Shown: positions 16,723 to 25,154, counted from the first letter of the stretch. The stretch is DNA of 64,000 nucleotides from Streptacidiphilus sp041262525 (GCF_041262525.1 NZ_JBGCCK010000010.1:191049-255048); one strand, 5' to 3'. Numbers and translations: made by a program. Notes: a model not told the origin generated them from the sequence alone.

Positions 16723-16738
16723 TCAAGAGAATTCTTGA
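16723..16738. promoter_or_regulatory. operator dyad 2, TCAAGA-N4-TCTTGA
   Basis: Same 6-bp arms as dyad 1 with spacer GAAT, 18 bases before the ATG of the ArsM-like gene. The two dyad centres are 48 bases apart. Half-site-like TCAAG also occurs at 16714. Occupancy here would block the divergent methyltransferase operon. Confidence 0.75.
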
Positions 16739-16755
16739 ATGCATCGGAGCATACG

Positions 16756-17547
16756 ATGACGACCGCCGAAAGTACAGCGAGCAGACTCGACACCGCCGAC
16801 CTCAAGCAGCGCGTCCAGCAGATGTACCGCGAGGTCGCCGAGCATCCGACCCATGCGTTCCACTTCGAGACCGGGCGCCCCCTGGCCGAACGCCTCGGCT
16901 ACCCGGCCGGCGAACTGGACGCGATCCCGGCGCAGGCGATCGACTCGTTCGCCGGGGTGGGCTACTTCCTCGACCTGGCCGCGATCCGCCCCGGCGAGAC
17001 CGTCGTCGACCTCGGCAGCGGCTCCGGGACGGACAGCTTCCTTGCCGCGCACGCCACCGGACCGTCCGGGCGGGTGATCGGCGTCGACATGACCGACGCC
17101 CAACTGGCCAAGGCGACCCGGCTCGCCAGGCAGGCCGGCGTGTCGAACACCGACTTCCGGCCCGGGTACCTCGAACAGTTGCCCGTCCAGGACGCCTCGG
17201 CCGATGCGGTGATCTCCAACGGAGTCATCAACCTCTGCCCCGACAAGCCAGCCGTGTTCCGCGAGGCGGCACGAGTCCTGCGCCCCGGCGGCCGACTCGC
17301 CATCGCCGACATCGTCACCGCGACCCAGCTGCCCCAAGGGGTCACCTGCGATGCCGCGCTGTGGGCGGCCTGCATCGGCGGCGCGATGCAGCAGGACGAC
17401 TACCGCCACGCGATCGAACAAGCCGGACTCCGGATCGAGACCGTCCGCGCGAACGACCGCTACCGCTTCCTGTCCGAGCGCGCCCAAGGGGCGACCCGCA
17501 CCTACGGCGTCACCAGCATCAGCCTGCTCGCACGCAAGGAACCCTGA
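16756..17547 (+). CDS. ArsM-like SAM-dependent methyltransferase
   Basis: 263 residues. Motif I is VVDLGSGSGTDSFLAA; the ArsM-type segment SNGVINLCPDKPAVFREA and the later Cys pair in VTCDAALWAACIGGAM occupy the places of the As(III)-binding cysteines of arsenite methyltransferases. An N-terminal region (VQQMYREVAEHPTHAFHFETG) is also family-like. Methylation of arsenite is the likely role, but selenite or tellurite cannot be excluded. ATG 16756 follows CGGAG; the in-frame TTG at 16735 lies inside the operator and was rejected. Confidence 0.83.
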   Translation: MTTAESTASRLDTADLKQRVQQMYREVAEHPTHAFHFETGRPLAERLGYPAGELDAIPAQAIDSFAGVGYFLDLAAIRPGETVVDLGSGSGTDSFLAAHATGPSGRVIGVDMTDAQLAKATRLARQAGVSNTDFRPGYLEQLPVQDASADAVISNGVINLCPDKPAVFREAARVLRPGGRLAIADIVTATQLPQGVTCDAALWAACIGGAMQQDDYRHAIEQAGLRIETVRANDRYRFLSERAQGATRTYGVTSISLLARKEP

Positions 17548-17585
17548 AACACCCGAACGAACCTCAAGGGAACCGAGGACGGACC

Positions 17586-17953
17586 ATGACCACCAACCGC
17601 GCCGAGATCGAGGCCGACATCAAGGCCACCCTCGGCCTCGTCCCGCACTTCTTCACCGCGATCCCCACCGAACTGCTCGGGCCCGAGTGGGAGATCTTCA
17701 AGCGCATCGAGCTCGGCGAGACGCTGATCCCCAACACCTGCACGCCGAGACCAAGTGCCACTACTGCTCGCTGTTCCACACCGAGGCCGCCAAGCTCTTC
17801 GGCGCCACCGACGAGGAGATCCAGGAAGCCGTCCACTACGCCAAGGCCAGCCTGGGCTGGAGCGCCTACATCAACGGCATGCAGGAGGACTACGACCAGT
17901 TCAAGGCCGAACTCCAGCAGGTAGGCGACTACATCCGATCCAAGGCCGCGTGA
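17586..17953 (+). pseudogene. AhpD/carboxymuconolactone-decarboxylase-like gene with frameshifting deletion
   Basis: The 5' part encodes MTTNRAEIEADIKATLGLV and continues to LGETLIPNT at about 17740. There the reading frame must change to continue with AETKCHYCSLFHTEAAKLFG through KASLGWSAYINGMQEDYDQF to the stop at 17953. Relatives have about ten residues (roughly KYRELIGLA) at the join, so a deletion of about 30 bases plus a frame change fits better than a sequencing error. The CxxC redox motif survives in the second part. Such genes often accompany arsM-like genes. Confidence 0.8.
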
Positions 17954-18174
17954 TGCAACTGGAGCGAATCCGGCCGACGGTGCTGCGCGGCAAGTTCCAC
18001 ACCTACGAACTCGCCGCGCTCACCGCCGCCGCCCGATACCTTGTCGACGCCGCCCCCAACAACGTCCCTGCGGAATCGCTCGACCAGCTCAGGCGCCTGC
18101 TGGCCGACTACGACGAGCAGTTGCACGATCTCTCGAACCCTACGCCCGAAGACCGGCACCGCCGCGGGACGTGA
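17953..18174 (+). CDS. small protein of unknown function at the end of the arsM-like operon
   Basis: 73 residues, mostly helical, ending DYDEQLHDLSNPTPEDRHRRGT; no membrane segment and no cysteine. Its ATG overlaps the stop of the preceding broken gene (TGATG), so its translation depends on ribosomes that reach the second frame of that gene and may be reduced by the frameshift. Family not recognised. Confidence 0.6.
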   Translation: MQLERIRPTVLRGKFHTYELAALTAAARYLVDAAPNNVPAESLDQLRRLLADYDEQLHDLSNPTPEDRHRRGT

Positions 18175-18250
18175 GCCGCCTCCCGAAAGACGGTTCCGAC
18201 AGCGGGCCAGTACTGACTCCCGCATCCGCGTCGGAACGACTCCCGCCCTG

Positions 18251-18470
18251 AGTTGCAAAGCCAGTTCTCCACCGTCAAACTCCGCACCAAGGTCACCGCG
18301 GCGCCGGCAGCCCGGCCGCAGCCCCGGCGATGGTCTTCAAGCTGGTCGAGTCCGCCCAGGAACGCTGACGCGCGATCACCGCCGCCCACGTGGTCGCACT
18401 GGTCCGCGCGGGGGCTAGGTTCGAGAACGGCATCCTGATCGAGCGCCAGGAGCAGGCCGCGCAGGCACCC
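18251..18470 (+). pseudogene. 3' remnant of a transposase gene (IS256-like)
   Basis: One frame reads FSTVKLRTKVTAAPA; after a shift another reads MVFKLVESAQER, a TGA, then RAITAAHVVALVRAGARFENGILIER. Together this is the familiar C-terminus of a transposase I associate with the IS256/mutator group, broken by one frameshift and one stop. No inverted repeats were found. It marks old insertion activity beside the arsenic-type operon. Confidence 0.6.
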
Positions 18471-18621
18471 GAATATCAGGTGCACAGACCGGGCTCGGCG
18501 ATGCGACACTGCCCCCAGGACCAGGCCAGAGCCCGGTTGCCGCCGACAACGACGGGCACAATTCGGGGAACGAACAGCGATTCCCGAAAGCGAGCGGCGG
18601 ACGACGCAGGGAGTCACGAGC

Positions 18622-19509
18622 ATGGCGTCAGGTTCCGTGCAGGAATCCCGAAGGAACAACTGGCTCAGTCGCCTGAAGTGGGGACTTCCCCGCACCGTCT
18701 TCCTGGTCGGCACGGTCGTCCTGGTCTATGAGTCCACGCACGCGCTGTCTCAGTCGGCGCTGAACTGGACCCTGACGGTGTACGCCCTGTGCAGTCTCGT
18801 CTTCATCGGACGCCAGTTCCGCTACGGGCACACCAAGACCCCGTCAGGGGGCCGTCCCTGGTGGCTGATTGTCTTCTTCGGCGTGATCCCGCTCGCCGTC
18901 GGGGCGGCGCTGCTGATCGCCTGGTACGTCGCCTTCAAGCGGGACGACCTGCTGTTCGTCGGCGCGGTCCTGGTGGTCCTCGGTCTGGGCTGGCTTGTCG
19001 AGGCCTGGCGAGAGGCGGGACCCGAGCAAGCAGGGAAGCCTGAACCGGACGCGGCTCTGTCCCGCTGGGGAGGGGTGCTGCTGCTTCTGTCGGTCTGCCT
19101 CACCGTCACCGGCATCGTCCTGCTGCGCTATCACGTGGCGTCCTATGCGGGCCCGGCCGTCGTTGCCCCGGGGCTGCTGGGAGCTCTCCCCGTGGGGCTC
19201 AACCTCCTGTCCGAGGCGGCCCTGCGCCGACTTGAGACCCGCAGTCGGGGAGGAGCCCAGCGAGCACGTCGGCGAGCTGGGGCGCGGATCCCGCCGGGGA
19301 TGGGCTGGAGATCGGTGCCGGCAGCGGTGCGATGGCCGCCCGGCTGCTGGCCGACCGCCCTTGGCTCTCGCTCACCACGCTGGACCCCGACCCCGCTATG
19401 GTCACCGCAGCCCGAACGCGCCTGGCCCCCTACGGGCACAGGGCGCGCGCGGTCCAGGGAGACGCCACCGATCTGCCGTTCGACGACGGGTCCTTCGACG
19501 CGGTGCTGA
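18622..19509 (+). CDS. multi-spanning membrane protein with aberrant C-terminus
   Basis: Residues 1-~200 contain about six hydrophobic segments (TVFLVGTVVLVYESTHAL; ALNWTLTVYALCSLVFIG; WWLIVFFGVIPLAVGAALLIAWYV; LLFVGAVLVVLGLGWLV; GGVLLLLSVCLTVTGIVLL; a final one near 190). After ~205 the product becomes Arg/Pro-rich and runs antiparallel in frame to a methyltransferase remnant, so the last ~90 residues are not a natural protein. Probably the 3' end was lost when the following gene was joined. Family not recognised. Confidence 0.6.
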   Translation: MASGSVQESRRNNWLSRLKWGLPRTVFLVGTVVLVYESTHALSQSALNWTLTVYALCSLVFIGRQFRYGHTKTPSGGRPWWLIVFFGVIPLAVGAALLIAWYVAFKRDDLLFVGAVLVVLGLGWLVEAWREAGPEQAGKPEPDAALSRWGGVLLLLSVCLTVTGIVLLRYHVASYAGPAVVAPGLLGALPVGLNLLSEAALRRLETRSRGGAQRARRRAGARIPPGMGWRSVPAAVRWPPGCWPTALGSRSPRWTPTPLWSPQPERAWPPTGTGRARSRETPPICRSTTGPSTRC

Positions 19510-19709
19510 TGTTCCTGATGCTGCACCACGTCGGCGCCTGGGAGGAGGCACTGGCCGAGGCGGCCCGGGTGCTGCGACCGGGTGGTCTGCTGATGGGCTA
19601 CGACCTACTCGAAACAGCCCTGGCCCGGGGCTTCCATCGCCTGGAAGGCGCACAGTTCCGGCTGGCCGCAGATCAGGAGCTGCGCCGTCGGCTCGACGAG
19701 CCCCGCTGA
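19236..19709 (+). pseudogene. truncated SAM-dependent methyltransferase
   Basis: In a different frame from the membrane protein that overlaps it, the sequence reads DGLEIGAGSGAMAARLLADR (motif I), TTLDPDPAMV, FDDGSFDAVLMFLMLHHVGAW and AARVLRPGGLLMGYDLLETA, a normal Rossmann methyltransferase core. No proper N-terminal region exists: an in-frame TGA at 19233 closes the frame and the first ATG (19332) would cut motif I. Likely a 5'-truncated remnant. Confidence 0.65.
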
Positions 19710-19777
19710 CCGGGGTCCAGGTCCAAGTGGCGGGAGCGGGACTGGTCGCGGCCTTCCGCGGACGCCGGGCGTGAGCG

Positions 19778-19805
19778 CTGGCCCCGCCCCAGCGGGCGGG
19801 GCCAG
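19778..19805. terminator. bidirectional hairpin terminator
   Basis: 11-bp perfect stem (CTGGCCCCGCC at 19778-19788 with its complement at 19795-19805) and a 6-base loop, placed 8 bases past the stop of the minus-strand multicopper oxidase and after the plus-strand methyltransferase remnant. Confidence 0.7.
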
Positions 19806-19812
19806 CCTCGCG

Positions 19813-21492
19813 TCAGGTGGTGTAGCCGAGCAGGCCCATCATGCCTGCCTCGCCGTGGTAGACGTTGTGGCAGTGGATCAGCCACTGCCCGGGGTTGTCC
19901 GCGTCGAAGTCGCAGGCGACAGTCCGTCCTGGGAGCACGATCGCGGTGTCCTTGCGCGGGCCGTCCGCACCGAGCTGGAACGTGTGGCCGTGCAGGTGCA
20001 TCGGGTGCCACATGGTGGTCTTGTTGACGAACTCCAGCCGGATCCGCTGGCCTTCGCGCGCCAGGAACGGGTTCGCGGTCGGTTGGTTCATGTCGAACCG
20101 GCGGCCGTTGATGGCCCAGTTGTAGCTGCTCATGCTGCCGGTCAGCTCCAGCCGGTGGGTGCGGTCCACTGTCTTCGACGCGAGACGGACGCTGTCGGCG
20201 GCGCGCAGCTGCGCGCCGGTCATCAGCATCCCGTCCAGTTCCTTCGGCCGTACTCCAACTGCGGGGGCGCTGCCCCAGCCGGTCCGCACCAGCGCCCGCC
20301 CGGCGGCGCCCTTGCCCTCGGCGAGCGCAGCGAGCGGGAAGACGCCGTCTCCGAGGGTGACCAGCACGTCGTAGCGCTCACCCGGTCCGATAAGCAGGGC
20401 GTCGACCTGCTGGTGCTGGACGGGGAAGCCGTCGGTGTGAGTGACGATCAGCCGGTGTCCGCCCAGCGCGACGCGGAACGCGGTGTCGCCGCCCGCGTTG
20501 ATCAGCCGCAGGCGGATCTTCTTGCCGGGCTTGCTGGTGAAGACCTCCGGTGCCGCCGGGACGCGACCGTTGACCAGGTAGTAGGGGTACTTCACGTCGC
20601 CGGCGTCGCCGCCCAGCAGGGTGCTGGTCGCGCCCATCAGCATGTACGAGGAAGCGGCTCCGCCGCCCATCCCCGGCATGCCGCTCATGCCGGGCATCGC
20701 CGTGGACGACGCACCGGCAGACGCTGAGGAGCTCATGTCCATGCCGGGCATACTCGCCATGCCGCCCATCGAGTCGGACGCAGAGGGGGAAGCGCTCGCG
20801 GCCGGGGAGCTCATCCCCATGGTGAGCATGGCCTTGACGTCGTCGGGGGTGGTGCCGGTGCCGTCCAGCCAGTCGTCCAGGACGACCACCCATTCGCTGT
20901 CGTAGGCCAGCGGTTCGTGCGGGTCCTCGACGATCAGCGGCGCGTACAGGCCGCGGTCCAGTTGGACGCCGACGTGCGGGTGGAACCAGTAGGTGCCCGG
21001 AGTGTCGAGGGTGAAGCGGTAGGTGAAGGAGCCGCCCGCGGCAATCGCGCGCTGGGTGATGGGCGCTACGCCGTCCATGTCGTTGCGCAGGGCCAGGCCG
21101 TGCCAGTGCACGGCGGTGGGGGCGGGCAGGTGGTTGGCGACCTTCGCTTCCAGGGCGTCGCCGGCGGTGAAGCGGATCTCGCGGCCGGGCAGCTGTCCGC
21201 CGAAGGTCCAGGTCTTCACCATTGGTCCACCGAGGTCGACCGTGCCCGCGGTGGCGGTGAGCGCCACCGTTGTGGTGCGGCCGGTGCGGGTGCGCTTGGC
21301 GTCGGCGGCGGCCACCTGCGGGCCGGACGGGCTGACCAGTTCGGCGCCGCTGCCGGTAGTGGAACTGTCGCCCTTGCCGGGCGTCCTGCTGCTCTTGGTG
21401 CAGGCGGCCAGGAGCCCCGCGCCGGCTACCGCGGTCCCGGCGAGCAGGACGGTTCGGCGGGTGGGCTGCGGGACAGGGGTGTGCTTGTTCAT
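19813..21492 (-). CDS. multicopper oxidase lipoprotein with Met-rich insert
   Basis: 559 residues. The N-terminus has twin arginine (TRRTVLLAG) and a lipobox-like LLAAC, so Tat export and lipid anchoring are likely. All copper-ligand motifs are present: HWHG (~130), FHPHVG (~170), HPMHLHGH (~500) and HCHNVYHGEAGM (~540). Between the second and third domains lies a Met/Ser-rich loop (MGGMASMPGMDMSS and MPGMSGMPGMGGG), typical of copper-tolerance oxidases that bind extra Cu. It probably oxidises Cu(I) outside the membrane. It appears co-transcribed with the small protein gene upstream (21608-22000). Confidence 0.93.
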   Translation of the reverse strand: MNKHTPVPQPTRRTVLLAGTAVAGAGLLAACTKSSRTPGKGDSSTTGSGAELVSPSGPQVAAADAKRTRTGRTTTVALTATAGTVDLGGPMVKTWTFGGQLPGREIRFTAGDALEAKVANHLPAPTAVHWHGLALRNDMDGVAPITQRAIAAGGSFTYRFTLDTPGTYWFHPHVGVQLDRGLYAPLIVEDPHEPLAYDSEWVVVLDDWLDGTGTTPDDVKAMLTMGMSSPAASASPSASDSMGGMASMPGMDMSSSASAGASSTAMPGMSGMPGMGGGAASSYMLMGATSTLLGGDAGDVKYPYYLVNGRVPAAPEVFTSKPGKKIRLRLINAGGDTAFRVALGGHRLIVTHTDGFPVQHQQVDALLIGPGERYDVLVTLGDGVFPLAALAEGKGAAGRALVRTGWGSAPAVGVRPKELDGMLMTGAQLRAADSVRLASKTVDRTHRLELTGSMSSYNWAINGRRFDMNQPTANPFLAREGQRIRLEFVNKTTMWHPMHLHGHTFQLGADGPRKDTAIVLPGRTVACDFDADNPGQWLIHCHNVYHGEAGMMGLLGYTT

Positions 21493-21607
21493 GGAGATGT
21501 CCTCGTGACTGCACGGCGCACCTCAACAGGGCGCGCTGAAGGCTTCAGGGGTCGCGGATGGGGCGCCGCAGCCCGCCGTGCAGGCATGCGGCGGCCGGCC
21601 GCTGGGC

Positions 21608-22000
21608 CTATATGCGCAGGACAGTCGAGGATTCGGGCGGCCGCGAGCGCGCGTGCGCGCGGTCGGCATGCAGCGCGAGCGCTGATGCGGTCGGGCAGGT
21701 CGGCCCGGTGGCGGGAAGGCATGCCGACGCTGGCGGGAAGAATTCACTGGTGACGACGCCGGCGGCGGTGCAGGTCTGCATCGAGCCCGCGCATGACGCG
21801 GGAGCGGAGGACACGCTTGGGCCGACTGGCACAACCGCGGTCACCGGGTTCTGCGGCGCGCCGGTTGCTGCCATCGGCATCGCCTGCGCGTCGGCCATGG
21901 CGGCCGGGGCGTCGTGATGCACGAGCACGGCGAGCGCGACCAGCAGCGCGAGCAGCACGCCGCACGCCCTGCGGGCGAGGGGTGCGGGCTGGGGCGCCAT
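21608..22000 (-). CDS. small exported/membrane protein (DUF6153-like)
   Basis: 130 residues from ATG 22000. One hydrophobic segment (ACGVLLALLVALAVLVHHDAP, ~10-30) precedes a Met/Cys-containing tail (AMADAQAMPMAATG, CAGSMQTC, CLPATGPTCP). The His pair after the helix and paired cysteines suggest metal binding outside the membrane. Position upstream of the multicopper oxidase on the same strand supports a copper-related role. The DUF6153 assignment rests on general resemblance. Confidence 0.6.
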   Translation of the reverse strand: MAPQPAPLARRACGVLLALLVALAVLVHHDAPAAMADAQAMPMAATGAPQNPVTAVVPVGPSVSSAPASCAGSMQTCTAAGVVTSEFFPPASACLPATGPTCPTASALALHADRAHARSRPPESSTVLRI

Positions 22001-22207
22001 CGGGTCCGGCCGTTCTTCCGCAGGGGACGAGTCGTTACCCGGTGAGCCTAGCGTTCCCCGCAGCAGCATCGAGCGCGGAACCGGAGCCGCGCCCCTCATT
22101 CGAAGCCGGCGATCGCCGGTGCATCCGCCGCGGGCAGCTGGTCCGACTTATCACCCGGGAGTTGTCAGAATGCAGCACAGAGCGATCGCATGGTTACGAT
22201 CAGTCGC

Positions 22208-22588
22208 ATGCGTCCGGTTCTGCTGCAACTGGTCGGGCTGCGCGTGACGGCGATGGCTGTCGCCGCAGCCCTGGTCGTCCTAGGATCGCTGCATCTCCTG
22301 GGCTGCCAGGCCGCTGAAGCCGGGTCGCGCACCCTGATCGCCGCGGCGGCTCCCGCGCAACCCGAGGCATCTGAACACGACACCTGCTGCGCGGATCAGG
22401 CGGACCTGCCTGCGGCGCGCACCCTGACCCCGATTGCGCTCGCGGACCTGGCGCCCGCACCGACCGACGGACCGGACGGGGCTGGGACGCTCGCAACTGC
22501 CGGACCGGCCCCGGTGCCGCACAGTCTCCTCGGGCTCCCTCCGCCTTCGGCCCCGGCCCTGTTGCTGAACTGCGTGAGCCGTACGTAG
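22208..22588 (+). CDS. small membrane-anchored Cys-containing protein
   Basis: 126 residues. A hydrophobic N-terminal segment (VTAMAVAAALVVLGSLHLLGCQA) resembles a signal or anchor, followed by a HDTCCADQ motif that could bind a metal and a Pro/Ala-rich tail. ATG 22208 is chosen; an in-frame ATG lies at 22190. It leads the operon of the cysteine-synthase-like enzyme and MFS transporter and is divergent from the copper oxidase genes. Family not recognised. Confidence 0.55.
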   Translation: MRPVLLQLVGLRVTAMAVAAALVVLGSLHLLGCQAAEAGSRTLIAAAAPAQPEASEHDTCCADQADLPAARTLTPIALADLAPAPTDGPDGAGTLATAGPAPVPHSLLGLPPPSAPALLLNCVSRT

Positions 22589-22708
22589 AGCCGGCCGCCC
22601 GGTGGTCACCGCTCCCAGATGGGTCCGACCGCCGCGCCCGTCGCCTCCCCGTACGCACTTCCCCGACGCCCGGCGCTCCCCCTGCCCTGGGCGCAGAAGG
22701 ACCACGCC

Positions 22709-23869
22709 ATGACGGCCACCACCGCGCGCAGCCTCCTCGAACACCGTCTTCAGCTCCTGCCCCCGCTTCACGCCCCCTACCCCGCCGACCCCTTCGGCCG
22801 TCCGACCGAGCCCCCGCGGCCCCCGCGCCGCTCAGCGGCCGAACTGGTCGGCGATACCCCTGTGCTGTGGATCGGGGAGCCGCTGGTCTCCGCGCCGCAC
22901 GGCTTCTGGGCCAAGCTGGAAGGCGCCAATCCGGGCGGCATCAAGGACCGTCCGGCCCTGCACATGGTCGCCGCCGCCCGCGCCCGCGGCCGGCTCAAGC
23001 CGGGGGCGCCGATCGTGGAATCCACCAGCGGCACCCTCGGCCTGGGCCTGGCGTTGGCCGGCATCACCTTCGGCCACCCCGTCGTCCTGGTCACTGACCC
23101 GGGGCTGGAGCCTCTGATGGTGCACCAACTGCGCGCGCTCGGCGCCGAGGTGGTCATCGTTGACGAACCGCACCCGACCGGCGGATGGCAGGAGGCCCGC
23201 CGCACCAAGGTCCGCGCCCTCCTGACCGCGAACCGTGACGCCTGGTGCCCGGATCAGTACAACAACCCCGACAACCCCGCCGCCTACGCCACGCTCGCCC
23301 ACGAGCTCGTCGATCAGCTCGGCCGCGTCGACACTCTGGTCTGTGGAGTGGGCACCGGCGGACACTCGGCCGGTATCGCCCGCGCGCTACGGCGCTGGTT
23401 CCCCGAGCTGCGACTGGTCGGGGTGGACTCGATCCGCTCCACTGTCTTCGGCCAGCCGGCCGGTCCGCGACTGATGCGCGGTTTGGGCAGCAGCATCCAC
23501 CCGTGCAACGTCGACCACCAGGCCTTCGACGAGGTCCACTGGGTCGCCCCTCACGAGGCCGTATGGACCTGCCGCCAACTGGCCCGGCACCACTACACCA
23601 GCGGTGGCTGGAGCGTGGGCGCGGTCGCGCTGGTCGCCGGCTGGCTCGCGCGCACGCAGCCTCCGGGTACCCGCATTGCCGCTGTCTTCCCTGACGGAGT
23701 CCACCGCTACTGGGACACCGTCTACAACGACACCTGGTGCCGCGAGCACGATCTGCTGGACCGCCCACCCGCCGAGAACCCCGACGAGATCCCCCATCCC
23801 GCAGCCCGCGCGGTCGAACGCTGGACCCGCACCACCACCTTCACCACCCCCAGAGCAGGTGTCCGATGA
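22709..23869 (+). CDS. PLP-dependent cysteine-synthase-like enzyme
   Basis: 386 residues of fold-type II PLP enzyme. The Schiff-base Lys lies in NPGGIKDRPALHM (~75), the substrate-Asn/Ser loop is ESTSGTLGLGLAL, and the phosphate loop is GVGTGGHSAG. C-terminal segments (TSGGWSVGAVALVAGWLA, AAVFPDGVHRYWDTVYND) agree with the O-acetylserine sulfhydrylase group. Being stand-alone and next to an exporter, it may serve a specialised product rather than primary cysteine supply. GAAGGA lies eight bases before ATG 22709. Its stop overlaps the MFS start (ATGA). Confidence 0.85.
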   Translation: MTATTARSLLEHRLQLLPPLHAPYPADPFGRPTEPPRPPRRSAAELVGDTPVLWIGEPLVSAPHGFWAKLEGANPGGIKDRPALHMVAAARARGRLKPGAPIVESTSGTLGLGLALAGITFGHPVVLVTDPGLEPLMVHQLRALGAEVVIVDEPHPTGGWQEARRTKVRALLTANRDAWCPDQYNNPDNPAAYATLAHELVDQLGRVDTLVCGVGTGGHSAGIARALRRWFPELRLVGVDSIRSTVFGQPAGPRLMRGLGSSIHPCNVDHQAFDEVHWVAPHEAVWTCRQLARHHYTSGGWSVGAVALVAGWLARTQPPGTRIAAVFPDGVHRYWDTVYNDTWCREHDLLDRPPAENPDEIPHPAARAVERWTRTTTFTTPRAGVR

Positions 23870-25152
23870 AGACGGCTCTCGCCCAGTTCCGGTCCTTCCC
23901 CGGCCCGGTCCGGCTGCTGATGGTGCAGCAGTTCACCATCAACGCCGCCTTCTACATGCTGATGCCCTACCTCGCCACCCACCTGGCCCACGGCCTCGGA
24001 CTGGCGGCCTGGGCGGTCGGCCTGGTGCTGGGCGTGCGCAACCTCAGCCAGCAGGGCCTGTTCCTGATCGGCGGCACGCTGGCCGACCGTCTCGGCTACA
24101 AGCGCGTCATGATGGCCGGTTGCCTGCTGCGGACCGCAGGGTTCGTACTGCTCGGGGTCGCCACCGACCTGCCTGTGCTGATCATCGCGTCCGCCGCCAC
24201 CGGTTTCGCCGGGGCCCTGTTCAACCCCGCCGTCCGCGCCTACCTCGCCGCCTCCGCGGGTCCGGAGCGCCGGGTGGAGGCGTTCGCCCTCTTCAACGCC
24301 TTCTACCAGGCGGGCATGCTGATCGGGCCGCTGATCGGGCTCGCCCTGCTGGCCTTCGACTTCCGCCTGGTCTGCGCGGTGGCCGCCCTGCTCTTCCTGG
24401 CCCTCACGCTGCTCCAGGCCCGCGCACTGCCCGAACATCGCGCCACCGCCCCGGGTAACAGCAACGGTGTGCTGGCCGACTGGCGCAGCGTCATCGCCAA
24501 CCGCCCGTTCCTGCTCTTCGCCGCTGCGATGACCGGCTCCTACGTGCTTTCCTTCCAGGTCTACCTCGCCCTGCCGCTTGCCGCCGAGCAGACCGTGCCC
24601 GGCCACGGCAACGACGTGACCACCGCCCTGTTCGCCGTCTCCGCACTGGTTGCGGTCACGGCCCAGGTGCGGCTGACCCGCTGGGCCCGCGCCCGCTGGT
24701 CCACCGCCCGCGCGATCTGTTACGGCTTGGCGCTGATGGCGGCCGCGTTCCTGCCCCCGCTGACCGGTTCGCACGTCGTCACCAGCGCGGATCCTCTGCG
24801 CCACTGGGTCGAAGCCCTCACCCCATTGCTCGCCACGGCGGCCCTGATCGCGTTGGCCACTGCGCTGCTCTACCCCTTCGAGATGGACACCGTCGTCGCG
24901 CTCTCGGGCAACCGACTGGTGGCCACCCACTACGGCCTCTACAACACGATCACAGGCATCGGCATCACCCTCGGCAACCTCGCCACCGGTGCCGTCTGGG
25001 ACACGGCCCGGACCGCCGGACACCCGCGCCTGCCCTGGCTCGCCCTCGCCGTCACCGGCGCTGCCTGCACCGGCGCCCTCGCCCTGCTCGCCCGCAGCGG
25101 CAAACTCACCCCCTCGCCCCGTCCGGCCAAGGAGCCCGAACTGGTCGCCTGA
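23866..25152 (+). CDS. MFS transporter coupled to the cysteine-synthase-like gene
   Basis: 428 residues with twelve predicted helices and the cytoplasmic loop GGTLADRLGYKRVMMAG between helices 2 and 3. The start overlaps the upstream stop in an ATGA, so production is linked to the PLP enzyme. Coupling of a cysteine-synthase-like enzyme to an exporter suggests synthesis and release of a small amino-acid-derived compound, an inference. It ends two bases before the convergent TetR gene. Confidence 0.87.
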   Translation: MKTALAQFRSFPGPVRLLMVQQFTINAAFYMLMPYLATHLAHGLGLAAWAVGLVLGVRNLSQQGLFLIGGTLADRLGYKRVMMAGCLLRTAGFVLLGVATDLPVLIIASAATGFAGALFNPAVRAYLAASAGPERRVEAFALFNAFYQAGMLIGPLIGLALLAFDFRLVCAVAALLFLALTLLQARALPEHRATAPGNSNGVLADWRSVIANRPFLLFAAAMTGSYVLSFQVYLALPLAAEQTVPGHGNDVTTALFAVSALVAVTAQVRLTRWARARWSTARAICYGLALMAAAFLPPLTGSHVVTSADPLRHWVEALTPLLATAALIALATALLYPFEMDTVVALSGNRLVATHYGLYNTITGIGITLGNLATGAVWDTARTAGHPRLPWLALAVTGAACTGALALLARSGKLTPSPRPAKEPELVA

Positions 25153-25154
25153 AT

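Noticed and set aside
16735..16755. TTG 16735 as start of the ArsM-like gene
   Set aside because: It lies inside the operator dyad and has no ribosome site; ATG 16756 fits both.
22136..22207. possible Crp/Fnr or copper-regulator site between the copper oxidase genes and the cysteine-synthase-like operon
   Set aside because: Only loose repeats such as GATCGCATG and GTTACGATC were seen; no clear dyad.
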